A stretch of DNA of 64,000 nucleotides, from the NCBI RefSeq assembly GCF_000758665.1, contig NZ_CP009285.1, positions 7,936,001 through 8,000,000 of the forward strand, read 5' to 3'. The notes under the pieces were generated by a model. That model saw nothing but the letters and a program-made list of their open reading frames with translations, did not search any database and was not told where the DNA came from. Positions within the stretch are counted from its first letter, which is position 1; every line of letters starts with the position of its first letter. The stretch comes from Paenibacillus borealis. Its GTDB lineage: Bacteria; Bacillota; Bacilli; Paenibacillales; Paenibacillaceae. Of the stretch, positions 16,503 through 24,721 are shown piece after piece. Both the position numbers and the translations under genes were made by a program.

Positions 16503-17087
16503 TCAGCCTACCGTCTTGAAATAGCGGTAAATCTGCTCCAGCTTGCGGCTGTGCTTGCCCTTCGGGCTCTCCATACTGCCGAACTCGAAGAACTTCACCT
16601 TGCGGATGCCAACGAAATTGAACAGGGCTTTGCGCATCAGCGCCTTGTGTGAGTTATTCAGCCACAGCAGCGGATAATGGGCCGGCCCCTTCATGCTGGA
16701 GATGCAGATGACGCTCTTCCCCTTAAGCAGCCCCTCCGGCAGAAGTCCGCCCTTATCGCGGTACGCGAAGCCCGAAGCAAACATCCGGTCAATGTAGCCC
16801 ATCAGCATCGCCGGCGGTCTTCCCCACCAGATCGGATAGACCAGCACAATCTGATCGGCCCACAGCAGCTGCTGCCTGTATTCCTCAAGCTCCGGTTCAC
16901 GGTACATATCCCGTCTGCGTTTATTCTCATTAAACACCAGCACCGGATCAAATCCGGCCTCATACAAATCAAGGACTTTGACTTCCGTAACCTTCGCATT
17001 CTCCTTGCTGCCGCGCAGCACCTCCTGCAGAAATGCATAGCTGAGACTGCGGTGGTTCGGATGTGTATAGATAATGAGTGTATTCAT
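16503..17087 (-). CDS. Flavodoxin-fold NAD(P)H oxidoreductase (KefF-like)
   Basis: 194 residues, Flavodoxin_2 family. It starts MNTLIIYTHPNHRSLSYAF and carries VLVYPIWWGRPPAMLMGYID and KGKSVICISSMKGPAHY, the flavin- and nucleotide-binding segments. ATG at 17087 follows AAAGGGGAATACGACTG. A second copy of the same enzyme class as the 2169 gene; it too is divergent from a MarR gene with palindromic sites between, which implies inducible quinone or electrophile reduction. Confidence 0.88.
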   Translation of the reverse strand: MNTLIIYTHPNHRSLSYAFLQEVLRGSKENAKVTEVKVLDLYEAGFDPVLVFNENKRRRDMYREPELEEYRQQLLWADQIVLVYPIWWGRPPAMLMGYIDRMFASGFAYRDKGGLLPEGLLKGKSVICISSMKGPAHYPLLWLNNSHKALMRKALFNFVGIRKVKFFEFGSMESPKGKHSRKLEQIYRYFKTVG

Positions 17088-17103
17088 CAGTCGTATTCCC
17101 CTT

Positions 17104-17123
17104 TTGTTATCATTTGATAACAA
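17104..17123. promoter_or_regulatory. MarR operator 1 (TTGTTATCA-TT-TGATAACAA)
   Basis: A perfect 9+2+9 palindrome directly upstream of the reductase start, centred in the divergent region with marR. It covers the probable transcription start of the reductase. Confidence 0.7.
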
Positions 17124-17147
17124 AAAGATAACACGTAAGTAATTTAG

Positions 17148-17161
17148 TTGTCAAATGACAA
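17148..17161. promoter_or_regulatory. MarR operator 2 (TTGTCA-AA-TGACAA)
   Basis: A second perfect palindrome (6+2+6), sharing the TTGT..ACAA ends with the first and 44 bp from it centre to centre. Together they suggest repression of both divergent genes. Confidence 0.6.
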
Positions 17162-17208
17162 TTGTTTTTTGATAATCTATTTGCTATGGTTTCATCTGAG
17201 GTGATCTT

Positions 17209-17637
17209 ATGGATAATAACCATCTGTTCCAGAAATTCGTAGCCTTCAGTGCTGCCGTCCATCAAATAACGAATGATATAACCAAAGATGTGAAATCAGA
17301 GGGCTTAACCCCGCTGCAATATAAAATTCTCGAATACATCGCCGTCAGCCAGCCAGTCACACTCAGCGAAATCAGCGACTGCATGCAGATGTCGATGCCC
17401 AACACGAGCCGTGAGCTGAAGAAGCTCAGCGAAAAGGGCGTCTGTGCCCGCATTACCGACCCGGATGACCGCCGTAAGCAGGGCATCACGCTCTCTGCGG
17501 CAGGCGAAGCGCTGATGAATGAATCGTTTCAGCAGATCGCCGTCCGGTTCGAGCAGCGCATTCAGGATACAACAGCTGAAGAACGCAAAGAGATCGAGCG
17601 GGCGCTCGATCTTTTGCAGCAGAAGGTATTTTATTAA
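17209..17637 (+). CDS. MarR-family transcriptional regulator
   Basis: 142 residues, normal MarR length. Helix-turn-helix: PVTLSEISDCMQMSMPNTSR, then ELKKLSEKGVCARI; wing: DPDDRRKQGITLSAAGEALM with the conserved DxRxxxx-LT/S pattern. GAGGTGATCTT precedes the ATG. Divergent from the reductase gene, with two palindromes between. Probably derepressed by quinones, phenolics or electrophiles. No cysteine lies at an obvious sensing position in the N-terminal helix. Confidence 0.9.
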   Translation: MDNNHLFQKFVAFSAAVHQITNDITKDVKSEGLTPLQYKILEYIAVSQPVTLSEISDCMQMSMPNTSRELKKLSEKGVCARITDPDDRRKQGITLSAAGEALMNESFQQIAVRFEQRIQDTTAEERKEIERALDLLQQKVFY

Positions 17638-17671
17638 GCTGTTACAAAGTCTGTCTCCATTTCACCATTCC

Positions 17672-19090
17672 TTATTTCACAGCAACGCCCTTCGCCGGAA
17701 TCTCTGCGGGGGCTTCCTTGCGTTTGATGAAGAAGGCCAGGATCAGCGCGGCAACTGCAGCACCTGTGGTTACCATGGAGGCCACATTCATCCCGTGAAT
17801 TAAACTGTGGACATCACTGGTTTGCTTCAGCCCGCCCCCGCTATAAGTCATTATAGTTACAAGCAATGCTGTTCCGATGGATCCGGCGACGGTCCGCAGT
17901 GTGGTGTTAACCGGAATCCCGTGCCGGATCAGGGCAGGCGGCAATGAATTCATCCCGCTGGTAATGACCGGCAGCAGGGTTAGGCTGACGCCGACCATCC
18001 GCAGAGAGTAGCCGATCATCAAAAACGTATACGAGGTATGCTCGGTTAAATTAGAGAACAGTACAGCCGAGATTACCGTCAGGCTAAGTCCGGTGATGAC
18101 CAGCATCCGGGCACCCATTTTATCGAAAAGCTTGCCGGCTATAGGTGACATTATACAAATGAGAACCGCACCGGGCAGCAGCATGAGACCCGATTTCAGC
18201 GCGGTATAGCCAAGCATGGTCTGCATATAGATAGGCAGCAGCAGCTGGGCGCTCAGCATGATAATCATCAGGATCATACTGATTACTGTAGCCATAGTGA
18301 AAGCAGGGCTGGTGAATACCCGCAGCTCCAGCAAAGGATTCTCCATAGTCAATTGCCGCCAGACGAACAGGCCAAGCGCAATGAATCCGATCGCCAGGGA
18401 TATCAGAACCTCTGTGCTATCCCATCCTCTGCTCCCGGAGACGCTGAATCCATATAATATGCCGCCGAATCCAAGCGAGGATAGCGTCATGGATAGCGCA
18501 TCCACCTTGCTTTTGACCTGCGGGGTAACGTTCTTAACGAGGAATACCCCAACAAGGGTAAGCAGCAGCGAGCAAGGAAACAGAATATAGAACAACAATC
18601 GCCAGGAATGATCCTCTACAAGCCATCCGTTCAGTACAGGTCCGATGGCCGGAGCGAAATTAACCGCAAGTCCGATCATCCCCATCGTGAACCCCCGTTT
18701 GGCCACCGGAATCAGGATGAAGGTCAACGTCTGCACCAGCGGAGCCATGATGCCCACTCCGACTGCCTGCACTATTCTTCCGGTGAGCAGCAGGCCGAAG
18801 TTCGGTGAGACCGCACACAGAAGCGTTCCCGCCGTCAGCATGCCCATGGCAAAGACAAAGACCTGCTTGGTTGTAAACCTCTGAATCAGAAAAGCCGTGA
18901 CCGGAACCACAATGCCTGTAACCAGGGCAAATGCTGTTGTCAGCCATTGCGCCGTACTTGTTGAGAGGCGGAAATCCCCCATAATGTTAGGCAATGCTGT
19001 ATTCAGTGAAGATTGATTCAGCAGCCCCACCATTGCCCCGATAATTAAGATAGCCATGACTAGAATGGTTCCCTTTGGCACTTTCTCCAT
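17672..19090 (-). CDS. MFS drug:H+ antiporter, DHA2 family (EmrB/QacA-like)
   Basis: 472 residues, 14 predicted membrane helices. The family motifs are SLNTALPNIMGDFRLSTSTAQWLTTAF near helix 1 and the motif-C-like GIMAPLVQTLTFILIP and FAPAIGPVLNGWLVEDHSWRLLF, diagnostic of DHA2. AATGGAGGGAAACAGAC precedes the ATG. It lies 43 bp after the ABC permease gene in the same direction and is probably co-transcribed with the ABC pair under the TetR at 21566. Exports drugs or lipophilic cations; the substrate is unknown. Confidence 0.9.
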   Translation of the reverse strand: MEKVPKGTILVMAILIIGAMVGLLNQSSLNTALPNIMGDFRLSTSTAQWLTTAFALVTGIVVPVTAFLIQRFTTKQVFVFAMGMLTAGTLLCAVSPNFGLLLTGRIVQAVGVGIMAPLVQTLTFILIPVAKRGFTMGMIGLAVNFAPAIGPVLNGWLVEDHSWRLLFYILFPCSLLLTLVGVFLVKNVTPQVKSKVDALSMTLSSLGFGGILYGFSVSGSRGWDSTEVLISLAIGFIALGLFVWRQLTMENPLLELRVFTSPAFTMATVISMILMIIMLSAQLLLPIYMQTMLGYTALKSGLMLLPGAVLICIMSPIAGKLFDKMGARMLVITGLSLTVISAVLFSNLTEHTSYTFLMIGYSLRMVGVSLTLLPVITSGMNSLPPALIRHGIPVNTTLRTVAGSIGTALLVTIMTYSGGGLKQTSDVHSLIHGMNVASMVTTGAAVAALILAFFIKRKEAPAEIPAKGVAVK

Positions 19091-19133
19091 GTCTGTTTCC
19101 CTCCATTGTTAAAAATATAAGAATCCGCCTGAT

Positions 19134-19883
19134 TTAAGTTTGGTCGGCATACCGCCACCAGGCGAGCGTGCCTATGATGCCAACAGCGCCGGTGAGATAA
19201 GGAAGCATCCGGCTCAGCAGCTCTAAATGTGACTTCTCCTCCCCCGAAGCGCCGCTGAGTAATCCGGGAACGGCCCATGGAATATATTCCACAATGCCCA
19301 GGGCCCCGCCAAACTGGGCAACCACAATGGTCAGCAGGACCACGCCCAGCGGAGTCAGATAGCCGCGGCCGACACAAGCCATCCACGCTACAGGAATACT
19401 GAGGCAGATCACCATCAGACAGATCCGTGCGTATCCGCTGAAGCCCTGAACAATGGCGTCCAGGCTCCAGCCGTCCAAGCGGACAAGCCAGGCGGTCAGG
19501 CAGCCGGCCATAAACACAAGCAGCGCCAGCACTGCGCACAGGACGGCCGCAACGATCAGCTTGGCAGCCGCCACCCCGTACCGGGACAGCGGCAGGGCCA
19601 ACAGATCCTTAACAGTGCGGTCGGAATATTCCCGGCCGAAGATCCAGCTGAACACAAACCCGAATCCGATAAGCCCCCCCATGGATATCACAACACCCAG
19701 CTCTTTCAGGAGTCCTGCCATATTGATCTCACCCTCAAAGCTGCTCTGGGAGCCAATCGTTCCTGAGAAGACCAGCCCGATCATTACCGGCACCATTATG
19801 CTGGACACCAGTGAAATCCAGAACAGCCTGGAGCGGCGAAGCTTCAAGACTTCCACCCACAGGGCCGATTTCCATCGATTCAT
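19134..19883 (-). CDS. ABC-2 type exporter permease
   Basis: 249 residues, six hydrophobic segments. It starts with an amphipathic WVEVLKLRRSRLFWISL helix typical of BcrB/lantibiotic-immunity type permeases and has the conserved FGREYSDRTVKDLLALPLSR loop. Its start overlaps the ATPase stop by four bases. With the ATPase it forms an exporter for a peptide antibiotic or hydrophobic drug. Confidence 0.87.
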   Translation of the reverse strand: MNRWKSALWVEVLKLRRSRLFWISLVSSIMVPVMIGLVFSGTIGSQSSFEGEINMAGLLKELGVVISMGGLIGFGFVFSWIFGREYSDRTVKDLLALPLSRYGVAAAKLIVAAVLCAVLALLVFMAGCLTAWLVRLDGWSLDAIVQGFSGYARICLMVICLSIPVAWMACVGRGYLTPLGVVLLTIVVAQFGGALGIVEYIPWAVPGLLSGASGEEKSHLELLSRMLPYLTGAVGIIGTLAWWRYADQT

Positions 19884-20809
19884 CCTTTCATTCCTCCTCC
19901 TTCAGACTCAATCATTCTAAGAAAATAAGCCTCCAAATCCTCTTCCTCCACCTGAATCAGCGTGGGCGGCATATCCGCATACACCAGCAGCTTGGAGACG
20001 TGATCAGGGTTTGCTATGGCGCGTTCATCCCGAAGCAGCAGCGTTTCCTCTCCCGCCTGCTGAACAGCATAGCCGGCCTGGAGCAGCCTGCTCCGGGCGC
20101 TTGCAGAGTCGCGGGTCTGAACCAGCAGACGTCTTCGGAGCAGATGCTGCAGATCCTTCACATCCGTCTCCTGCAGCAGCCGGCCCTGATGCACGATGCC
20201 AATCCGTGTCGTCAGCCTGGAGACCTCGCCGAGAATATGGCTGGAGATAAAAATCGTTACGCCGTGGTTGAGTGCAAGCTCCCGGAGCAGCTCACGCACC
20301 TCTACAATCCCGGCCGGATCAAGCCCATTCGTCGGCTCATCCAGAATCAGCACCTGCGGATGATGCAGCATGGCCTTGGCAAGACCCAGCCGCTGCCCGT
20401 TGCCGAGGGAGAGCGTCCCGGCCTTGCGGTCGCGGTAAGCGGTAAGCTGGAGCTTATCGATGATGCTGTCAATTGCCCTGCGGTCTGCGATACCCCGCAG
20501 CCTGCGGATAATCTCCAGATTCTCGCGGACGGTAAGCTCTGGATAGGAGTAGGGCATCTCGACCATGTAGCCTATATTGGCCCACAGCTTATGGCTGCCG
20601 GCATCCACCCGCTGTCCGAACACATAGGAGGACCCGGAATCGGGGCGGATCATGCCCAGCAGCATACGGATGGTTGTCGTTTTACCGGCACCGTTCAGTC
20701 CCAGGAATCCGTAAATTTCACCCTGGTTCACCTCCAGCGACAGTCCATTCACAGCATGATTGCTGCCAAAATGCTTGGTTAATTGTTCAGTCTGAATCAT
20801 TGCGCTCAT
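19880..20809 (-). CDS. ABC exporter ATPase (BcrA-like)
   Basis: 309 residues: Walker A GLNGAGKTTTI, signature LSLGNGQRLGLAKA, Walker B VLILDEPTNGLDPAG, switch SSHILGEVSRL. A C-terminal domain of about 90 residues (LRRRLLVQTRDSASARSRLL) is typical of the bacitracin/lantibiotic DrrA/BcrA group. AGCAGGAG lies 8 bp before the ATG at 20809; the GTG three codons upstream is too close to it. First gene of an ABC-permease-MFS unit controlled from the TetR-type site at 20836. Confidence 0.9.
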   Translation of the reverse strand: MSAMIQTEQLTKHFGSNHAVNGLSLEVNQGEIYGFLGLNGAGKTTTIRMLLGMIRPDSGSSYVFGQRVDAGSHKLWANIGYMVEMPYSYPELTVRENLEIIRRLRGIADRRAIDSIIDKLQLTAYRDRKAGTLSLGNGQRLGLAKAMLHHPQVLILDEPTNGLDPAGIVEVRELLRELALNHGVTIFISSHILGEVSRLTTRIGIVHQGRLLQETDVKDLQHLLRRRLLVQTRDSASARSRLLQAGYAVQQAGEETLLLRDERAIANPDHVSKLLVYADMPPTLIQVEEEDLEAYFLRMIESEGGGMKG

Positions 20810-20835
20810 AACCATCACTCCTGCTTTTTATTTAA

Positions 20836-20850
20836 AACTAACTAGTTGTT
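20836..20850 (-). promoter_or_regulatory. TetR-type operator upstream of the ABC exporter
   Basis: AACTAACTAGTTGTT, 26 bp before the ATPase start. It shares AACTAACT-R-GTT with the site upstream of the tetR gene at 21571, so one regulator probably binds both. Confidence 0.6.
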
Positions 20851-20879
20851 TATATTTTGTCCAAAAAAACAGCCGCCTC

Positions 20880-21566
20880 TTACAGCAAAGACGGCTCCAT
20901 TACGCCATGGATGATAAACTGCGAGATCTGCCGGGTGGTCCGCTCTCGCATCTGCGGGGAATCCAGCTTACCGAGCAGCTGCTCAAACCGTGAAGACGAC
21001 TGCAGGGTAGCTGTAGTCACATTTATAATCAGAATAGGGAACAACGCCGGGTCCAAATCCTGACGGAGAATTCCGTTCTTCTGCGCTGCTAAGGCTAACT
21101 CATGCATCTGAGTAGCATCGTCCGGACGATAGGTGATCTGATTCCAGGTCTTCCAGTCTTCAGCGGCCTCCCAGAACAGAATTCTCAGGTAACTCCGGTG
21201 CTCCAGAAGGAAGGATACCGTCTCCCGGGTCATCGATTCCAGGAAGCTCCTAAACGCCGCAGGGTCTGTTACAAGCTTCTCATTCTTCAGTAATTCATTA
21301 ATGAACGAGCCTGTAATCTGTTCGCCGATCTGGTCCGCACGTTTGACCACTTCTGTATATAGTCCCAATTTGTCGCCATAATACTGATAAATCAGGCTTT
21401 TATTGTACCCGGACGCCTTCGCAATGACATCAATCCGTGCCGCTGAATAACCAAGCTCGGCAAAGATCTTCTCGGCCGCATCAAGAATAATCCCTCTGGT
21501 CCGGACAGCATCGTAAATTTTGGGACTTCGTTTACTTTCTGCGGATGCTATACTTGCCACCTCCAT
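20880..21566 (-). CDS. TetR-family regulator of the efflux cluster
   Basis: 228 residues. N-terminal HTH: GIILDAAEKIFAELGYSAAR, then IDVIAKASGYNKSLIYQYYG; C-terminal ligand domain of all-helical type. The annotated ATG (21564-21566) has no ribosome site upstream, while GGAGGTG lies just inside the frame, eight bases before an ATA codon. Initiation at that ATA (protein starting ASAESK) or leaderless use of ATG are both possible. The promoter TTGACT-N17-TAAAAT ends only 18 bp before the ATG. Operators at 21571 and 20836 imply autorepression and control of the ABC/MFS genes. Confidence 0.85.
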   Translation of the reverse strand: MEVASIASAESKRSPKIYDAVRTRGIILDAAEKIFAELGYSAARIDVIAKASGYNKSLIYQYYGDKLGLYTEVVKRADQIGEQITGSFINELLKNEKLVTDPAAFRSFLESMTRETVSFLLEHRSYLRILFWEAAEDWKTWNQITYRPDDATQMHELALAAQKNGILRQDLDPALFPILIINVTTATLQSSSRFEQLLGKLDSPQMRERTTRQISQFIIHGVMEPSLL

Positions 21567-21570
21567 TTAT

Positions 21571-21587
21571 AACTAACTGGTTAGATT
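21571..21587 (-). promoter_or_regulatory. TetR operator at its own promoter
   Basis: AACTAACTGGTTAGATT contains CTAAC-TG-GTTAG, nearly the same as the site at 20836. It overlaps the -10 box of the tetR promoter, the expected position for autorepression. Confidence 0.65.
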
Positions 21588-21613
21588 TTATGATGAATCC
21601 CGGCGGAAGTCAA
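21585..21613 (-). promoter_or_regulatory. SigA-type promoter of tetR
   Basis: Reverse strand TTGACT (21608-21613), 17-bp spacer, TAAAAT (21585-21590). Transcription would begin about 10 nt before the ATG, leaving no room for an upstream ribosome site. Confidence 0.7.
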
Positions 21614-21740
21614 GCGCGAATCATTGGGGCCTGGTCCAATCTTCTTGGCTCGTCCTTCCTTCCAACAATTGGCACAGAACCATTTCGCCCTGGCAACGTC
21701 CAATGTATAGAGTTAAATCTATCCATAAGGTGATGAATCC

Positions 21741-22775
21741 ATGACAGCAAGAAGAACTGCGCTGCTCTCCCTGCTCGGGCTGACCCTGTTAGCCTCAGCC
21801 TCAGTCCATGCAGAAGCAGCCGCTACCCCTAAACCTATCTCCATCTATCTTGACGGCCAGCAGCTTCAGCCCGAAGCCCGGCCGCTTAACATCAGCGGTA
21901 CAGTGCTGGTACCCATGCGCAATCTGTTTGAAGCCCAGGGAGCCGGGCTATCCTGGAATAATACGAGCAAGACTGTGACGGCCACCAAAGGCGGCACCAC
22001 GCTGACCTACACTCTAGGTTCGGCCACTGCCCGGCTGAACGGGCAACCGATTGCCCTGAGCGTACCGGGCCAGCTGTCGCAGGGCTACAGCATGATCCCC
22101 CTGCGCTTCGTAAGTGAAGCACTGGGCAGCACCGTTACCTGGGATGCAGCAACCGGTTCCGTCTTCATCTCTTCGGCCGCAGCCTATAATACCTCGGTCA
22201 CTTGGGGCGTGAATCTGCGCAGCTCCCCGGATTCGGACAGCGAAGCCAACACGCTGGCCCTGCTGCCCGCAGGCAGCAAAGTCCAAGTTATCCGCGAAGT
22301 GAATGCCCTCTGGCTGGAAGTGCAGACGGAGGATCATGTAACCGGATATCTGTCCTCCAAGCCGAAATATACGGATTACAAAAGCGGCTCACTGCTGCAG
22401 AAGCAGGGGGAGGCGCTGATTGCCTACGGGAAGAAATACCTGAATGCACCTTATGTATTCGGGGCTTCACCGGATCAGACGGATACGTTCGACTGCTCGT
22501 CTTTTGTGAAACGGGTATTTGCGGACACGCTGTCGGTTGAGCTTCCCCGTGTCTCTTATGATCAGGCGCTGGAAGGCACAGAGGTTGGAGTGGACGAGCT
22601 CCGCACAGGAGATCTGCTGTTCTTCAGCGCCCGGGGGATTGATATTGGACATGTGGCTATCTATGCCGGAAATAATCAGATGCTGCATACCTATTCCAAA
22701 GAGCTGGGTGTACATATCGAGGCGTTCGACAGCCAGTGGAAGAAACGTTTCGTGACCGCCCGCAGAATGTTATAA
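21741..22775 (+). CDS. Secreted NlpC/P60 cell-wall endopeptidase
   Basis: 344 residues. Signal peptide 1-27 (ending AEAAA). Residues 30-145 form a copper amine oxidase N1-like stalk pair (VPMRNLFEAQGAGLSWN, IPLRFVSEALGSTVTWD). Residues 150-210 are SH3b-like (VNLRSSPDSDSEANTLALLP). Residues 220-344 are the NlpC/P60 peptidase with Cys252 (FDCSSFV), His304 (GHVAIY) and His316. It cuts D-Glu-diaminopimelate bonds in peptidoglycan stem peptides. AAGGTGATGAATCC precedes the ATG. All catalytic residues are present. Confidence 0.92.
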   Translation: MTARRTALLSLLGLTLLASASVHAEAAATPKPISIYLDGQQLQPEARPLNISGTVLVPMRNLFEAQGAGLSWNNTSKTVTATKGGTTLTYTLGSATARLNGQPIALSVPGQLSQGYSMIPLRFVSEALGSTVTWDAATGSVFISSAAAYNTSVTWGVNLRSSPDSDSEANTLALLPAGSKVQVIREVNALWLEVQTEDHVTGYLSSKPKYTDYKSGSLLQKQGEALIAYGKKYLNAPYVFGASPDQTDTFDCSSFVKRVFADTLSVELPRVSYDQALEGTEVGVDELRTGDLLFFSARGIDIGHVAIYAGNNQMLHTYSKELGVHIEAFDSQWKKRFVTARRML

Positions 22776-22797
22776 CGTTAAGCACGTTCTTACTCCT

Positions 22798-23796
22798 CTA
22801 CCAGGGCAGTGCGCTGGAATCCATGCTATGCGTGACACGGTTCCGGCCCTGCTCTTTGGAGGTGTAGAGCGCCTGATCCGCTTTTCTCAGCAGAGTTGCC
22901 TCATTATCCGTTCCTGCAAATGTAGCAATACCCACACTTGCCGTAATGCCGCCGGGAATACGCGATCCCCATGCCGCTTGGGCAATTTCATGACGCAGGT
23001 TGTCCGCAATCAGTATGGACTCCTGGGTATTAATATCCGGAAGAATGAGCACGAACTCTTCACCGCCATATCTGGCCGCAATATCCTGCTCCCGGCAATG
23101 ATGGCTGAGGATACTCCCCATTTGCTCCAGCACATCATCCCCTGCCTGATGTCCCAGCGTATCGTTTACCTTCTTGAAGTGGTCTATATCGAGGATCAGC
23201 AGCGAAAATAAACGTCCCTGTTCCCTATACCCTCTGATATGCTCCTCCAGGGTTTCCTGGAAATACCGCCTATTCTTCAGTCCGGTAAGCTTGTCTGTAG
23301 TGGAGCGTTCAACCAGAATGGCATTCAGCTCCAGCAGTTCCGCCTGCTTCTGCCCAATCTCGGCATGAAGCTGCTTCAGCTCGGCTAGCGTCTGCTCTTT
23401 CTCCCAGTATGCTTCCTCTATCTGCTTCTTGGCTGACCGCAGCTCCCGCTCATAGTCCATGCGCTTGCTCATCTGAACCAGTGCACAGTCAATAACCTCT
23501 ACGCCCTCATTCTCATAACGCCTGCCGTTCAGGATGTACGGAATGGACTGGCCGCTTCTGTCCTTCAGACTGATGAACAGCTCATCCACATGCCCGTGCA
23601 AATTAATATTAGGATAAAAATACGAATGGAAAACAAGCTGGTTGGCTTTCGACATAATCGATTCCAAATGCTTGTGCTCCAGCTCCTCCCGCTGATAGCC
23701 CGTCATATCGAGGAAGGTCTGGTTCATCTCCGTGATCATACCCTCATGTGTAATGGAAATATACCCGCAAGGGGCATATTCCAGCCGTTTATCCAT
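22798..23796 (-). CDS. PAS-GGDEF diguanylate cyclase
   Basis: 332 residues: PAS domain about 1-112 (APCGYISITHEGMITEMNQT), a coiled coil 115-165, then a GGDEF domain. The active-site loop is intact (ARYGGEEFV, 244-248) and an RxxD product-inhibition site (R235-D238) lies five residues before it, so it should make c-di-GMP with feedback control. There is no membrane segment. It lies 33 bp downstream of an RsbQ-like hydrolase gene in the same direction; in Bacillus, RsbQ activates the PAS domain of RsbP, so the PAS here probably takes its input from that hydrolase. Confidence 0.92.
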   Translation of the reverse strand: MDKRLEYAPCGYISITHEGMITEMNQTFLDMTGYQREELEHKHLESIMSKANQLVFHSYFYPNINLHGHVDELFISLKDRSGQSIPYILNGRRYENEGVEVIDCALVQMSKRMDYERELRSAKKQIEEAYWEKEQTLAELKQLHAEIGQKQAELLELNAILVERSTTDKLTGLKNRRYFQETLEEHIRGYREQGRLFSLLILDIDHFKKVNDTLGHQAGDDVLEQMGSILSHHCREQDIAARYGGEEFVLILPDINTQESILIADNLRHEIAQAAWGSRIPGGITASVGIATFAGTDNEATLLRKADQALYTSKEQGRNRVTHSMDSSALPW

Positions 23797-23829
23797 GTTC
23801 CTGTACCCTCTCCATACCTTGTAATGACT

Positions 23830-24633
23830 TCAATCCATTTGCAGGTATTCGTTAATCATCGTAATGGTCTCTTCCGGGTGGCTGATATGCGGATAATGAC
23901 CCTTGGCTTCCAGCAGCCGGAAGGTACTGTTGCTTAAATGCTTATGGAGGTATTCCCCAACCTCTATCGGGACAATACTGTCATCCGAGCATTGCAGAAT
24001 CAGTGTGGGAACGGTTGACTTCGCCAGCTCGGCCCGGTGATCAGACAAGAATGTAACCTCGGCAAATTCCCTGGCAATGACCGGGTCCCCGGAAATAAAA
24101 GTCCGCTCCAGATCCTTCGTAAGCTCAGGCAGCTCAGGATTCTTCATCGCCAGCGGTGCCATGAAGCTGGCCCAGCCGGAGAAATTCATCTCCATCATTT
24201 CCAGCAGCTCGGTGATATCGCTCCGCTCAAATCCGCCGACATACCCCTCACCGTCGTTCAGATAACAGGGGGAAGGGCCGATCATAATCATTTTGCGGAA
24301 ATGTTCCGGCCGTTCAATCGCAGCAAGCATTCCGATCATCGAGCTGACAGAGTGGCCTACAAATATAACATCGGTCAGCTGCAGTGAATCCATAACATCA
24401 AGCACGTCCTGCACATAGCCGCCGAAGCTGCTATACTTCTCTCCGCTGTACGCTGAAAGATCCGAATTGCCCGAACCTACATAATCAAAAAGCACCAGGC
24501 GGTACTTCTTCTCAAAAGCAGGCGTTATAAATTGCCACATGCTCTGGTCACAGCCGAACCCATGGGCCAAAACGAGGGTCTGCTCCCCTTCACCGATAAC
24601 TTTTACCTTGTTGCGTACAATAACCTCTTTCAT
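23830..24633 (-). CDS. rsbQ: RsbQ-like alpha/beta hydrolase (PAS-partner signal generator)
   Basis: 267 residues, colinear with Bacillus subtilis RsbQ: AHGFGCDQSMWQFITPAFE, RLVLFDYVGSGNSDL, FVGHSVSSMIGMLA, MIGPSPCYLNDGEGYVGGFE, LQCSDDSIVP and GHYPHISHPEET. The triad is Ser95, Asp218, His246. RsbQ makes or delivers a hydrophobic signal to the PAS domain of RsbP during energy stress. Here its partner is instead the PAS-GGDEF protein encoded immediately downstream. AGAGGAGCAAGTGAGC precedes the ATG. Strong family call; the change of output is inferred from gene order. Confidence 0.9.
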   Translation of the reverse strand: MKEVIVRNKVKVIGEGEQTLVLAHGFGCDQSMWQFITPAFEKKYRLVLFDYVGSGNSDLSAYSGEKYSSFGGYVQDVLDVMDSLQLTDVIFVGHSVSSMIGMLAAIERPEHFRKMIMIGPSPCYLNDGEGYVGGFERSDITELLEMMEMNFSGWASFMAPLAMKNPELPELTKDLERTFISGDPVIAREFAEVTFLSDHRAELAKSTVPTLILQCSDDSIVPIEVGEYLHKHLSNSTFRLLEAKGHYPHISHPEETITMINEYLQMD

Positions 24634-24721
24634 GCTCACTTGCTCCTCTTATTTAACACGTTCCCTCCATTCTGAGGGGCGCCTATGCAAAGATCAAGCA
24701 ATCATTATGTGACTCCACTTC

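Noticed and set aside
19811..20782. A 323-codon forward frame over the ABC ATPase gene
   Set aside because: It lies antisense to an ATPase with intact Walker A, signature and Walker B motifs, and is low in coding character.
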